From Pseudomonas oryzihabitans (GTDB taxonomy: Bacteria > Pseudomonadota > Gammaproteobacteria > Pseudomonadales > Pseudomonadaceae): 64,000 bases of DNA. The notes beneath the pieces were generated by a model, which was not told where the DNA came from, made no database searches, and saw only the letters and a list, made by a program, of their open reading frames with translations. Both the position numbers and the translations under genes were made by a program. Position 1 is the first letter of the stretch. Every line of letters starts with the position of its first letter. This document shows, in pieces, positions 56,161 to 64,000 of the stretch. The stretch spans positions 3,136,001 through 3,200,000 of the forward strand of contig NZ_CP017024.1 of the NCBI RefSeq assembly GCF_014522265.1, given 5' to 3'.

Positions 56161-57441
56161 TCAGCCGCGATCGTCCGAGATGTCGCGTTGGGCAACGCCG
56201 GTGTACAGCTGGCGCGGCCGGCCGATCTTGTAGGGACCGGACAGCATTTCCTGCCAGTGCGAGATCCAGCCGACGGTCCGCGCCATGGCGAAGATCACGG
56301 TGAACATGCTGGTCGGGATACCGATCGCCTTGAGGATGATGCCGGAGTAGAAGTCCACGTTCGGGTAGAGGTTGCGCTCGACGAAGTAGGGGTCCTTGCG
56401 AGCCAGTTCTTCGAGGCGCATGGCCAGTTCCAGCTGCGGATCGTTGATGCCGAGCTCGGCCAGGACCTCGTCGCAGGTCTGCTTCATCACCGTGGCGCGC
56501 GGATCGAAGTTCTTGTAGACGCGATGGCCGAAGCCCATCAGCTTGAACGGATCGTTCTTGTCCTTGGCCTTGGCCACGAACTTGTCGATGTTGGCCACAT
56601 CGCCAATCTCGTCGAGCATCTTCAGTACCGCTTCGTTCGCGCCACCATGCGCCGGGCCCCAGAGGGCGGCGATACCGGCAGCAATGCAGGCGAAGGGGTT
56701 GGCGCCCGACGAACCGGCCAGGCGGACGGTAGAGGTGGAGGCGTTCTGCTCATGGTCGGCATGCAGGATGAAGATGCGATCCATGGCGCGGGCCAGCACC
56801 GGGCTGATCGGCTTTTCCTCGCACGGGGTGTTGAACATCATGTGCAGGAAGTTTTCCGCGTATCCCAGGTTGTTGCGGGGATACATCATCGGCTGACCCA
56901 TGGAGTACTTGTGCACCATGGCTGCCAGGGTCGGCATCTTGGCGATCAGGCGCATCGCCGAAATCTCGCGGTGCTGCGGATCGGTGATGTCCAGGGAGTC
57001 GTGGTAGAAGGCCGAGAGGGCGCCGACCACACCGCACATGATCGCCATGGGGTGCGCATCGCGGCGGAAGCCGTTGAAGAAGTTCTTCAGTTGCTCGTGA
57101 ACCATGGTGTGGTTCTTGATGGTGTCAACGAACTGCGCCTTTTCTTGCGCGTTCGGCAATTCACCCTTGAGCAGCAGGTAACAGGTCTCGAGATAGTCGG
57201 ATTTCTCCGCCAGTTGCTCGATCGGGTAGCCCCGGTGCAGCAGGATGCCCTTGTCACCATCGATATAGGTGATCTTGGACTCGCACGAGGCAGTGGACAT
57301 GAAGCCCGGGTCGAAGGTGAACACACCAGTGGAGGTGAGGTTGCGAACATCGATCACGTCCGGGCCAAGGGTGCCGGACATAACGGGCAGGTCAACCGGA
57401 TCCGCTCCCGAGATGATCAACTGCGCTTTCTTGTCAGCCAT
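56161..57441 (-). CDS. gltA: Citrate synthase (type II)
   Basis: A 426-residue hexameric, NADH-sensitive-type citrate synthase that condenses oxaloacetate with acetyl-CoA. The catalytic His/His/Asp positions lie in [35 protein letters not shown] and [33 protein letters not shown] follows near the end. Length matches the Gram-negative family (427 in E. coli). It is divergent from sdhCDAB with a clear sigma-70 promoter of its own. GGAGG lies just upstream of the ATG. Confidence 0.98.
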   Translation of the reverse strand: MADKKAQLIISGADPVDLPVMSGTLGPDVIDVRNLTSTGVFTFDPGFMSTASCESKITYIDGDKGILLHRGYPIEQLAEKSDYLETCYLLLKGELPNAQEKAQFVDTIKNHTMVHEQLKNFFNGFRRDAHPMAIMCGVVGALSAFYHDSLDITDPQHREISAMRLIAKMPTLAAMVHKYSMGQPMMYPRNNLGYAENFLHMMFNTPCEEKPISPVLARAMDRIFILHADHEQNASTSTVRLAGSSGANPFACIAAGIAALWGPAHGGANEAVLKMLDEIGDVANIDKFVAKAKDKNDPFKLMGFGHRVYKNFDPRATVMKQTCDEVLAELGINDPQLELAMRLEELARKDPYFVERNLYPNVDFYSGIILKAIGIPTSMFTVIFAMARTVGWISHWQEMLSGPYKIGRPRQLYTGVAQRDISDDRG

Positions 57442-57499
57442 TAGGCCTCCTTATTTTGCTTTGAAATCATCAATAAACCCTCCACTCAGGGCCTCGCCC

Positions 57500-57527
57500 A
57501 CTATAGAGGGATAAATTTGAAAGTCAA
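57500..57527 (-). promoter_or_regulatory. Sigma-70 promoter of gltA
   Basis: On the minus strand TTGACT (57527-57522) and TATAGT (57505-57500) are separated by 16 bases. They lie about 60 bases before the gltA start. Confidence 0.78.
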
Positions 57528-57639
57528 TTTACGAAAATATCACCCTAAAGGCTCTTTCTGGGCGGATTGTGCGGCGAAAAGACCTTAACACGCAGGCTTC
57601 TGAATATCAGCTGGCGACGTCGGAATCGGGCATCCGCGT

Positions 57640-57668
57640 TTGTCATGAGTAGGCTAACTGTCTATAAT
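57640..57668 (+). promoter_or_regulatory. Sigma-70 promoter of sdhCDAB
   Basis: TTGTCA (57640-57645) and a perfect TATAAT (57663-57668) with a 17-base spacer. Transcription would begin near 57675, leaving an untranslated leader of about 110 bases. Confidence 0.82.
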
Positions 57669-57715
57669 TCTCGCCCGACCGTACCGGGTCGGCGAGCTGA
57701 TGCCGAGCGGTCGAG

Positions 57716-57735
57716 ACGCTTCCAACAGGAAGCGT
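57716..57735 (+). other. Hairpin in the sdhC leader
   Basis: ACGCTTCC (57716-57723) pairs perfectly with GGAAGCGT (57728-57735) around AACA, within the predicted untranslated leader. Its role is unknown; no T run follows, so it is not a normal terminator. Confidence 0.6.
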
Positions 57736-57788
57736 GTAGCAGATGTGGAATCTCCTATAACTAGCCCGACCGCAATTGGGCCCTCAGT

Positions 57789-58175
57789 GTGAAAGAAGCC
57801 GTGAATAGCAAACGACCTGTAAACCTAGATCTCAGGACCATCAAACTACCTATCACAGCTTATACCTCGATTCTTCACCGTATCTCCGGCGTCATCCTGT
57901 TCCTCGGCATTGCAGTCATGCTTTATGGCCTGCACCTGTCCCTGGGCAGTCCGGAAGGCTTCGGCCAAGTGAAAGCTTTTCTGGCCTATCCGCTGGTCAA
58001 GCTCGTGATCTGGGGTCTGCTGTCTGCATTGCTCTACCATCTGGTCGCCGGCATCCGGCACCTGATCATGGATGGTGGCGCCGGCGAAACCCTGCAGGGT
58101 GGCAAGCTGGGTGCGCAGCTTGTGCTGGTCATTTCCGCAGTTCTGATCATTCTGGCAGGGGTTTGGGTATGGTAA
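57789..58175 (+). CDS. sdhC: Succinate dehydrogenase cytochrome b556 subunit
   Basis: A 128-residue membrane anchor of complex II with three helices that binds heme and quinone with SdhD. RPVNLDLRTIKLPITAYTSI and LHRISGVILFLG carry the family signature (Ser/Arg near the quinone), and ALLYHLVAGIRHLIMD carries the heme-ligand His. A GTG at 57789 gives the usual 128 residues; a second GTG at 57801 is possible (124 residues). Confidence 0.93.
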   Translation: MKEAVNSKRPVNLDLRTIKLPITAYTSILHRISGVILFLGIAVMLYGLHLSLGSPEGFGQVKAFLAYPLVKLVIWGLLSALLYHLVAGIRHLIMDGGAGETLQGGKLGAQLVLVISAVLIILAGVWVW

Positions 58176-58537
58176 CCAACGTCACCAATCTTTCGCGTTC
58201 CGGTCTCTACGACTGGATGGCTCAACGGGTCTCGGCAGTCGTCCTTGCGGTCTACTTCCTCTTTATCATCGGCTACCTGATCCTTCACCCAGGGCTCACC
58301 TTCGAGCAATGGCACGGCCTGTTCTCCCACACCCTGATGCGCATCTTCAGCCTGCTGGCGCTGGTGTCCGTCTGCGTTCATGCCTGGGTTGGTATGTGGA
58401 CCATCTCCACCGACTACCTGACCACCATGGCTATCGGCAAGGGCGCTACCGCCGTGCGTTTCCTGTTCCAGGCGGTATGCGGGTTCGCGATGTTCGCGTT
58501 CTTCGTCTGGGGCGTGCAGATCTTCTGGGGTGTTTGA
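58169..58537 (+). CDS. sdhD: Succinate dehydrogenase hydrophobic membrane anchor
   Basis: A 122-residue second anchor subunit with three helices. The start MVTNVTNLSRSGLYDWMAQR matches Pseudomonas SdhD, and SVCVHAWVGMWTISTDYL holds the heme-ligand His and the quinone-site Tyr region. The ATG overlaps the end of sdhC, so the two are translationally coupled. Confidence 0.95.
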   Translation: MVTNVTNLSRSGLYDWMAQRVSAVVLAVYFLFIIGYLILHPGLTFEQWHGLFSHTLMRIFSLLALVSVCVHAWVGMWTISTDYLTTMAIGKGATAVRFLFQAVCGFAMFAFFVWGVQIFWGV

Positions 58538-58540
58538 TCT

Positions 58541-60313
58541 ATGTCCACAATTCGTCATATCTCGTTTGATGCCATTATCGTAGGTGGCGGCGGCGCCGGT
58601 ATGCGCGCAGCGCTGCAACTGGCCCAGTCCGGTCACAAGACCGCGGTGATCACCAAGGTCTTCCCGACCCGTTCCCATACCGTGTCCGCCCAGGGCGGCA
58701 TCACCTGCGCCATCGCCTCGGCCGACCCGAACGATGACTGGCGCTGGCACATGTACGACACCGTCAAGGGGTCGGACTACATCGGTGACCAGGACGCCAT
58801 CGAGTACATGTGCTCCGTAGGCCCGGAAGCGGTCTTCGAACTCGAGCACATGGGTCTGCCGTTCTCCCGCACCGAGCAGGGCCGCATCTATCAGCGTCCC
58901 TTCGGCGGCCAGTCCAAGGACTACGGCAAGGGCGGCCAGGCCGCGCGGACCTGCGCCGCGGCCGACCGTACCGGTCACGCCCTGCTGCACACCCTCTATC
59001 AGGGCAACCTGAAGAACAACACGGTATTCCTCAACGAGTGGTACGCCGTGGATCTGGTGAAGAACCAGGACGGCGTCATCGTCGGGGTCATCGCCATCTG
59101 CATCGAGACCGGCGAGACCGTCTACGTCAAGGCCAAGGCCACCGTGCTGGCCACCGGCGGTGCGGGCCGTATCTATGCCTCCACCACCAACGCCCTGATC
59201 AACACCGGTGACGGCGTCGGCATGGCGCTGCGCGCCGGTGTGCCGGTGCAGGACATCGAGATGTGGCAGTTCCACCCCACCGGCATCGCCGGCGCCGGGG
59301 TGCTGGTCACCGAGGGTTGCCGTGGTGAGGGTGGCTATCTGATCAACAAGCACGGCGAGCGCTTCATGGAGCGCTATGCGCCCAACGCCAAGGACCTGGC
59401 CGGTCGCGACGTGGTCGCCCGTTCCATGGTCAAGGAAGTGCTGGCCGGCAACGGTTGCGGTCCGGATGGCGACCACGTGCTGCTGAAGCTGGACCACCTG
59501 GGTGAAGACGTGCTGCACAGCCGTCTGCCCGGCATCTGCGAACTGTCCAAGACCTTCGCCCATGTCGACCCGGTCGTCGCGCCGGTGCCCGTGATCCCCA
59601 CCTGCCACTATATGATGGGCGGCATCGCCACCAACATTCATGGTCAGGCCATCACTCAGGACGCCAACGGCAACGACAGAATCATCGAAGGCCTGTTCGC
59701 CGTGGGCGAAGTGGCTTGCGTGTCCGTGCACGGCGCCAACCGCCTGGGTGGCAACTCGCTGCTGGACCTGGTGGTCTTCGGTCGTGCGGCCGGTCTGCAT
59801 CTGGAGAAGGCGCTCAAGGACGGCATCGAGCACCGCGGTGCTTCGGAAAGCGACCTGGAAGCCTCGCTGCAGCGTCTGTCCGGCGTCAATGAGCGGACCA
59901 CTGGCGACGACGTCGCCACGCTGCGCAAGCAGCTGCAGACTTGCATGCAGAACTACTTCGGGGTGTTCCGCACCGGCGAGTACATGCAGAAGGGCATCGC
60001 CGAGCTGGCCGATCTGCGCGAGCGCATCGCCAAGGTCAAGATCAACGACAAGAGCCAGGGCTTCAACACCGCCCGTATCGAGGCGCTCGAGTTGCAGAAC
60101 CTGCTGGAAGTGGCCGAAGCAACCGCCATCGCTGCCGAGAACCGCAAGGAGTCCCGTGGTGCTCACGCCCGTGAAGACTTCGAAGAGCGTGACGACGAGA
60201 ACTGGCTGTGCCACACCCTCTATTTCCCCGGTGAAAAGCGGGTCAGTAAGCGTGGAGTCAACTTCGCGCCCAAGACCGTACCGATGTTCGAACCCAAGGT
60301 TCGGACTTACTAA
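58541..60313 (+). CDS. sdhA: Succinate dehydrogenase flavoprotein subunit
   Basis: A 590-residue catalytic subunit that oxidises succinate to fumarate. The FAD loop is [20 protein letters not shown], and the covalent-FAD His lies in [16 protein letters not shown]. The active-site region is [20 protein letters not shown] with [18 protein letters not shown]. The C-terminus [17 protein letters not shown] is typical. It follows sdhD by 3 bases. Confidence 0.98.
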   Translation: MSTIRHISFDAIIVGGGGAGMRAALQLAQSGHKTAVITKVFPTRSHTVSAQGGITCAIASADPNDDWRWHMYDTVKGSDYIGDQDAIEYMCSVGPEAVFELEHMGLPFSRTEQGRIYQRPFGGQSKDYGKGGQAARTCAAADRTGHALLHTLYQGNLKNNTVFLNEWYAVDLVKNQDGVIVGVIAICIETGETVYVKAKATVLATGGAGRIYASTTNALINTGDGVGMALRAGVPVQDIEMWQFHPTGIAGAGVLVTEGCRGEGGYLINKHGERFMERYAPNAKDLAGRDVVARSMVKEVLAGNGCGPDGDHVLLKLDHLGEDVLHSRLPGICELSKTFAHVDPVVAPVPVIPTCHYMMGGIATNIHGQAITQDANGNDRIIEGLFAVGEVACVSVHGANRLGGNSLLDLVVFGRAAGLHLEKALKDGIEHRGASESDLEASLQRLSGVNERTTGDDVATLRKQLQTCMQNYFGVFRTGEYMQKGIAELADLRERIAKVKINDKSQGFNTARIEALELQNLLEVAEATAIAAENRKESRGAHAREDFEERDDENWLCHTLYFPGEKRVSKRGVNFAPKTVPMFEPKVRTY

Positions 60314-60324
60314 AGGTGACCACC

Positions 60325-61029
60325 ATGTTGAAAGTCAGCGTTTATCGTTACAACCCGGATCAGGACGGCCTGCCGTCCATGCAAGAGTTCCAGGTCGATA
60401 CCGGTGGGAAGGACCTCATGGTGCTGGACGTCCTGGCTCTGATCAAAGAGCAGGATGAAGGCTTCTCCTACCGTCGTTCCTGCCGCGAAGGTGTGTGCGG
60501 CTCCGACGGCATGAACATCAACGGCAAGAACGGCCTGGCGTGCATCACGCCGCTGTCGGCCGTGGTCAAGAACGACAAGCTGGTCGTGCGCCCGCTGCCC
60601 GGCCTGCCGGTCATCCGTGACCTGGTCGTCGACATGAGCATCTTCTACAAGCAGTACGAGAAGGTGAAGCCGTTCCTGCAGAACGAGACTCCGGCCCCGG
60701 CCATCGAGCGCCTGCAGAGCCCGGAAGACCGCGAGAAGATCGATGGTCTGTACGAGTGCATCCTGTGTGCCTGCTGCTCGACGTCCTGCCCGTCCTTTTG
60801 GTGGAACCCCGACAAGTTCCTCGGCCCCGCCGCGCTGCTGCAGGCCTATCGCTTCCTGGCCGACAGTCGTGACACCAAGACCCAGGAACGTCTGGCGGCC
60901 ATGGACGATCCGTTCAGCGTGTTCCGCTGCCGGTCGATCATGAACTGCGTGGCGGTCTGTCCCAAGGGGCTGAACCCGACCAAGGCCATTGGCCATGTGC
61001 GGGCGATGCTGCTGCAGAGCGGTACCTGA
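60325..61029 (+). CDS. sdhB: Succinate dehydrogenase iron-sulfur subunit
   Basis: A 234-residue subunit with three clusters that relays electrons from FAD to quinone. The 2Fe-2S site is SCREGVCGSDGMNINGKNGL with LAC after it; the 4Fe-4S and 3Fe-4S Cys are in CILCACCSTSCPSFWWNPD and CRSIMNCVAVCPKGLNP. The ATG at 60325 has AAGGTG six bases upstream; the GTG at 60316 belongs to that ribosome site. Confidence 0.98.
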   Translation: MLKVSVYRYNPDQDGLPSMQEFQVDTGGKDLMVLDVLALIKEQDEGFSYRRSCREGVCGSDGMNINGKNGLACITPLSAVVKNDKLVVRPLPGLPVIRDLVVDMSIFYKQYEKVKPFLQNETPAPAIERLQSPEDREKIDGLYECILCACCSTSCPSFWWNPDKFLGPAALLQAYRFLADSRDTKTQERLAAMDDPFSVFRCRSIMNCVAVCPKGLNPTKAIGHVRAMLLQSGT

Positions 61030-61036
61030 TCCACGT

Positions 61037-61069
61037 CCCGCCCGGCCAGTTGTGCCGGGCGGGTTCGTT
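61037..61069 (+). terminator. Hairpin between sdhB and sucA
   Basis: CCCGCCCGGC (61037-61046) and GCCGGGCGGG (61054-61063) form a perfect 10-bp stem, then TTCGTT. It may attenuate readthrough from sdhCDAB into sucA or stabilise the sdh message. Confidence 0.65.
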
Positions 61070-61214
61070 AGCGACCTCGATAGCTTGATTCAACCAATGT
61101 CCATTCAGGGATACCCGGAACAGCATCCGGGCATTGGCGCAGCCGTAGGGAGGCCAGGTCTCGCGTCGAGACTGGTTATCGGCTGATGCTATCTCTGCCG
61201 AAGGGGTGAACTAG

Positions 61215-64000
61215 ATGCACGAAAGTCAGATGCAGCAACTGTGGGACAGCGCTCACCTGTCCGGCAGTAACGCTGCCTATGTGGAAGAGCTCTATGAGCT
61301 GTTTCTGCACGATGCCAACGCTGTGCCGGAAGAGTGGCGCACCTACTTCCAGAAGCTGCCTGCGGTCACTGGCAATTCGCCGGACGTCGCGCATTCCGCG
61401 ATCCGTGACCATTTCGTGCTGTTGGGCAAGAACCAGCGGCGAGCTCAACCGGTTTCGGCCGGTACCGTCAGTTCCGAACACGAGAAGAAGCAGGTCGAAG
61501 TCCTGCGTCTGATCCAGGCGTATCGTCTGCAGGGCCATCAGGCTGCCCAACTCGATCCCCTGGGTCTGTGGAAGCGTCAGCCGCCTGCCGATCTGCTGCT
61601 CAACCACTATGGGTTGACCGATGCCGATCTGGATACCACATTCCGCACCGGTGAATTGTTCATCGGCAAAGAGGAGGCAACTCTCCGTGAAATCAGGGAT
61701 GCGCTGCAAGAGACATATTGCCGCACGGTCGGTGCGGAGTTCATGCACATCGTCGATTCCGAGGAGCGCCGCTGGTTCCTGCAGCGCCTGGAAAGCGTCC
61801 GTGGCCGCCCGCAGTATTCCCCTGAAGTCCGCACCCATCTGCTGGAGCGCCTGACCGCCGCCGAAGGCCTGGAAAAGTACCTGGGCACCAAGTACCCGGG
61901 CACCAAGCGTTTCGGCCTGGAAGGGGCGAGAGCCTGATTCCGCTGATCGACGAGATCATCCAGCGTTCCGGTTCCTATGGCGTCAAGGAGCTGGTGATCG
62001 GCATGGCCCACCGTGGCCGCCTGAACGTGCTGGTCAACACCCTGGGCAAGAACCCGCGCGACCTGTTCGACGAATTCGAAGGCAAGAAGCTGGTCGAGCT
62101 GGGCTCCGGTGACGTCAAGTACCACCAGGGCTTCTCCTCCAACGTCATGACCCAGGGCGGCGAAGTCCACCTGGCGCTGGCGTTCAACCCTTCGCACCTG
62201 GAGATCGTCTCTCCGGTGGTGGAAGGTTCGGTACGTGCCCGCCAGGATCGCCGCGGCGATCGCTCCGGCGACAAGGTCGTACCCGTCGCCATCCACGGCG
62301 ACGCGGCCTTCGCGGGCCAGGGCGTGGTCATGGAAACCTTCCAGATGTCGCAGACCCGCGCCTACAAGACCGGCGGCACCCTGCACCTCGTCATCAACAA
62401 CCAGGTGGGCTTCACCACCAACCGCCAGGAAGACGCGCGCTCCACCGAGTACGCCACCGACGTCGCCAAGATGATCCAGGCGCCGATCTTCCACGTGAAC
62501 GGCGACGATCCCGAAGCGGTGCTGTTCGTCACCCAGCTGGCGGTCGACTACCGCATGCAGTTCAAGCGTGACATCGTCATCGACCTGGTGTGCTACCGCC
62601 GTCGCGGCCACAACGAGGCCGACGAGCCGAGCGGCACTCAGCCGCTGATGTACCAGCAGATCGCCAAGCAGCGCACCACCCGCGATCTCTACGCCGATGC
62701 CCTGACCCAGGCCGGCGTGGTCACCGCCGAGCAGGTCCAGGCGCAGTTCGAAGCCTACCGCGGCGCCCTCGACGAGGGCCGTCACGTCGTGGCCAGCCTG
62801 GTCAAGGAACCCAATCGCGACCTGTTCGTCGACTGGAAACCCTACCTCGGCCACGCTTGGACCGCCCGGCACGACACCGGCTTCGACCTCAAGACCCTGC
62901 AGGACCTGGCCAACAAGCTGCTGCAGGTTCCGGAAGGCGTCGTGGTCCAGCGTCAGGTCGGCAAGATCCTCGAAGACCGCCAGAAGATGACTGCTGGCGG
63001 TCTGCCCCTGAACTGGGGCTTCGCCGAGACCATGGCCTACGCCACCCTGTTGCACGAAGGCCACCCGATCCGCATCACCGGTCAGGACGTCGGCCGTGGC
63101 ACCTTCTCGCACCGTCACGCGGTGCTGCACAACCAGAAGGACGCCGTACCCTACGTGCCCCTGCAGCACCTGGCCGAAGACCAGCCGTCGTTCGAGATCT
63201 ACGACTCCTTCCTTTCCGAGGAAGCGGTGCTGGGCTTCGAATACGGTTATGCCACCACCACGCCCAACGCGCTGGTGGTCTGGGAAGCCCAGTTCGGTGA
63301 CTTCGCCAACGGTGCCCAGGTGGTCATCGACCAGTTCATCACCAGCGGCGAGATCAAGTGGGGTCGTCTCTGCGGCCTGACCATGCTGCTGCCCCATGGC
63401 TACGAAGGCCAGGGTCCGGAGCACTCGTCGGCTCGTCTGGAGCGTTACCTGCAACTGTGCGCCGAGCAGAACATCCAGGTCTGCGTACCGACCACGCCGG
63501 CGCAGATCTACCATCTGCTGCGTCGTCAGGTGATCCGCCCGCTGCGCAAGCCGCTGGTGGTGCTCACGCCCAAGTCGCTGCTGCGCCACAAGCTGGCCAT
63601 CTCGACCCTGGAAGACCTGGCCCATGGTTCGTTCCAGACCGTGATCAACGAGCTGGATCAGATCGATGCCCAGCAGGTTAAGCGCCTGGTCCTGTGCAGC
63701 GGCAAGGTCTACTACGACCTGCTGGAAAAGCGCCGCAGCGAGAATCGCCAGGACATCGCCATCGTGCGTCTGGAGCAGCTCTATCCGTTCCCGGAAGACG
63801 ATCTGGCCGAGGTACTGGCCGGTTATCCGAACCTCGAGCGCGTGGTCTGGTGCCAGGAAGAACCGATGAACCAGGGTGCCTGGTACTGCAGCCAGCATCA
63901 CATGCGTCGCGCCGTGTCCGGGTACAAGCAGGGCCTGGGCCTGGAATACGCCGGTCGCGATGCGTCCGCCGCGCCGGCCTGCGGCTATGCCTCCATGCAC
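61215..64000 (+). CDS. sucA: 2-oxoglutarate dehydrogenase E1 (apparent frameshift, 3' end off window)
   Basis: Thiamine-diphosphate decarboxylase component of the 2-oxoglutarate dehydrogenase complex. The start MHESQMQQLWDSAHLSGSNA is normal and the reading is clean to residue 238, then it stops at 61937. One frame over, protein of the right sequence resumes at once (GESLIPLIDEIIQRSGSYGV, GMAHRGRLNVLVNT, VINNQVGFTTN, CYRRRGHNEADEPSGTQP) and stays open to the window end. The break is at a G run (61923-61926) that needs one more G to restore GLEGGESLIP. The thiamine-binding and active-site motifs are intact after correction. Because TCA-cycle genes surround it, sequencing error is likelier than gene loss. 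Confidence 0.93.

Larger units (their letters stand above)
57442..57788. promoter_or_regulatory. Divergent gltA / sdhC control region
   Basis: A 347-base gap holding both promoters, described separately. It is AT-rich (57455-57560) on the gltA side. Downstream of the sdh promoter is a leader of about 110 bases with an 8-bp hairpin. Confidence 0.75.

Noticed and set aside
61607-64000. 797-codon minus-strand ORF across sucA
   Set aside because: Antisense shadow; the plus strand encodes unmistakable 2-oxoglutarate dehydrogenase motifs.

Overview
The window is GC-rich chromosomal DNA of a gammaproteobacterium, almost certainly a Pseudomonas. Markers for this are a giant NAD-glutamate dehydrogenase (gdhB), oprD next to proS, the cmaX-crfX-cmpX-sigX-oprF block, Pseudomonas-type gltA/sdhCDAB/sucA order and an mtl-type mannitol ABC operon. 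The species was not determined. Coding density is high. I see no rRNA, tRNA, CRISPR array, prophage or insertion sequence.

Layout. 0-7.2 kb: end of hda, wrbA, a frameshifted arsC, a YihY membrane protein, acylphosphatase, proS, oprD, a HIT protein and slyX. 7.3-12.2 kb: gdhB. 12.3-19.4 kb: a secreted alpha/beta hydrolase divergent from a light-sensing cluster made of a bacteriophytochrome kinase, a single-domain response regulator, a REC-PAS-PAS-kinase-REC hybrid and a biliverdin-producing heme oxygenase. 19.4-28.8 kb: a conserved hypothetical, pyrD, rmf, rlmKL, an acyltransferase, a Gfo/Idh/MocA oxidoreductase, an HPF/RaiA-like protein, a MASE2-GGDEF diguanylate cyclase and ybaK. 28.8-36.5 kb: three palindromic repeats, then the minus-strand operon mtlE-F-G-K-D-xylB. 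36.6-43.4 kb: small envelope proteins, an inositol-phosphatase-family enzyme, a histidine phosphatase, and a FecR / OmpA-lipoprotein / CHASE2-HD-GYP cluster. 43.6-48.6 kb: a probably Fur-controlled TonB-dependent receptor, a GNAT enzyme, a stand-alone MetE N-domain-like protein and a LysE exporter. 48.6-52 kb: the PEP synthase regulator divergent from ppsA. 52-56 kb: cmaX, crfX, cmpX, sigX, oprF. 56-64 kb: gltA divergent from sdhCDAB, then sucA, which runs off the end.

How the genes fit together. The last 8 kb forms the core of the TCA cycle, with readable sigma-70 promoters for gltA and sdhC. The mtl genes import mannitol/polyols, oxidise them to ketoses and phosphorylate xylulose. Three AAN-repeat motifs near their ribosome sites suggest Hfq/Crc catabolite repression. 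The phytochrome cluster encodes both chromophore synthesis (heme oxygenase) and phosphorelay parts. Two c-di-GMP enzymes with opposite activities are encoded here: MASE2-GGDEF (synthesis) and CHASE2-HD-GYP (degradation).

Two conserved genes, arsC and sucA, each carry an apparent one-base loss in a C/G homopolymer. This looks more like consensus error than biology and should be settled first. The most unusual items are the FecR/OmpA/CHASE2-HD-GYP cluster, the stand-alone MetE N-domain protein with tandem repeats in front of it, the repeated CA motifs plus a 14-bp intercistronic hairpin in the mtl operon, and a long structured leader ahead of rlmKL.
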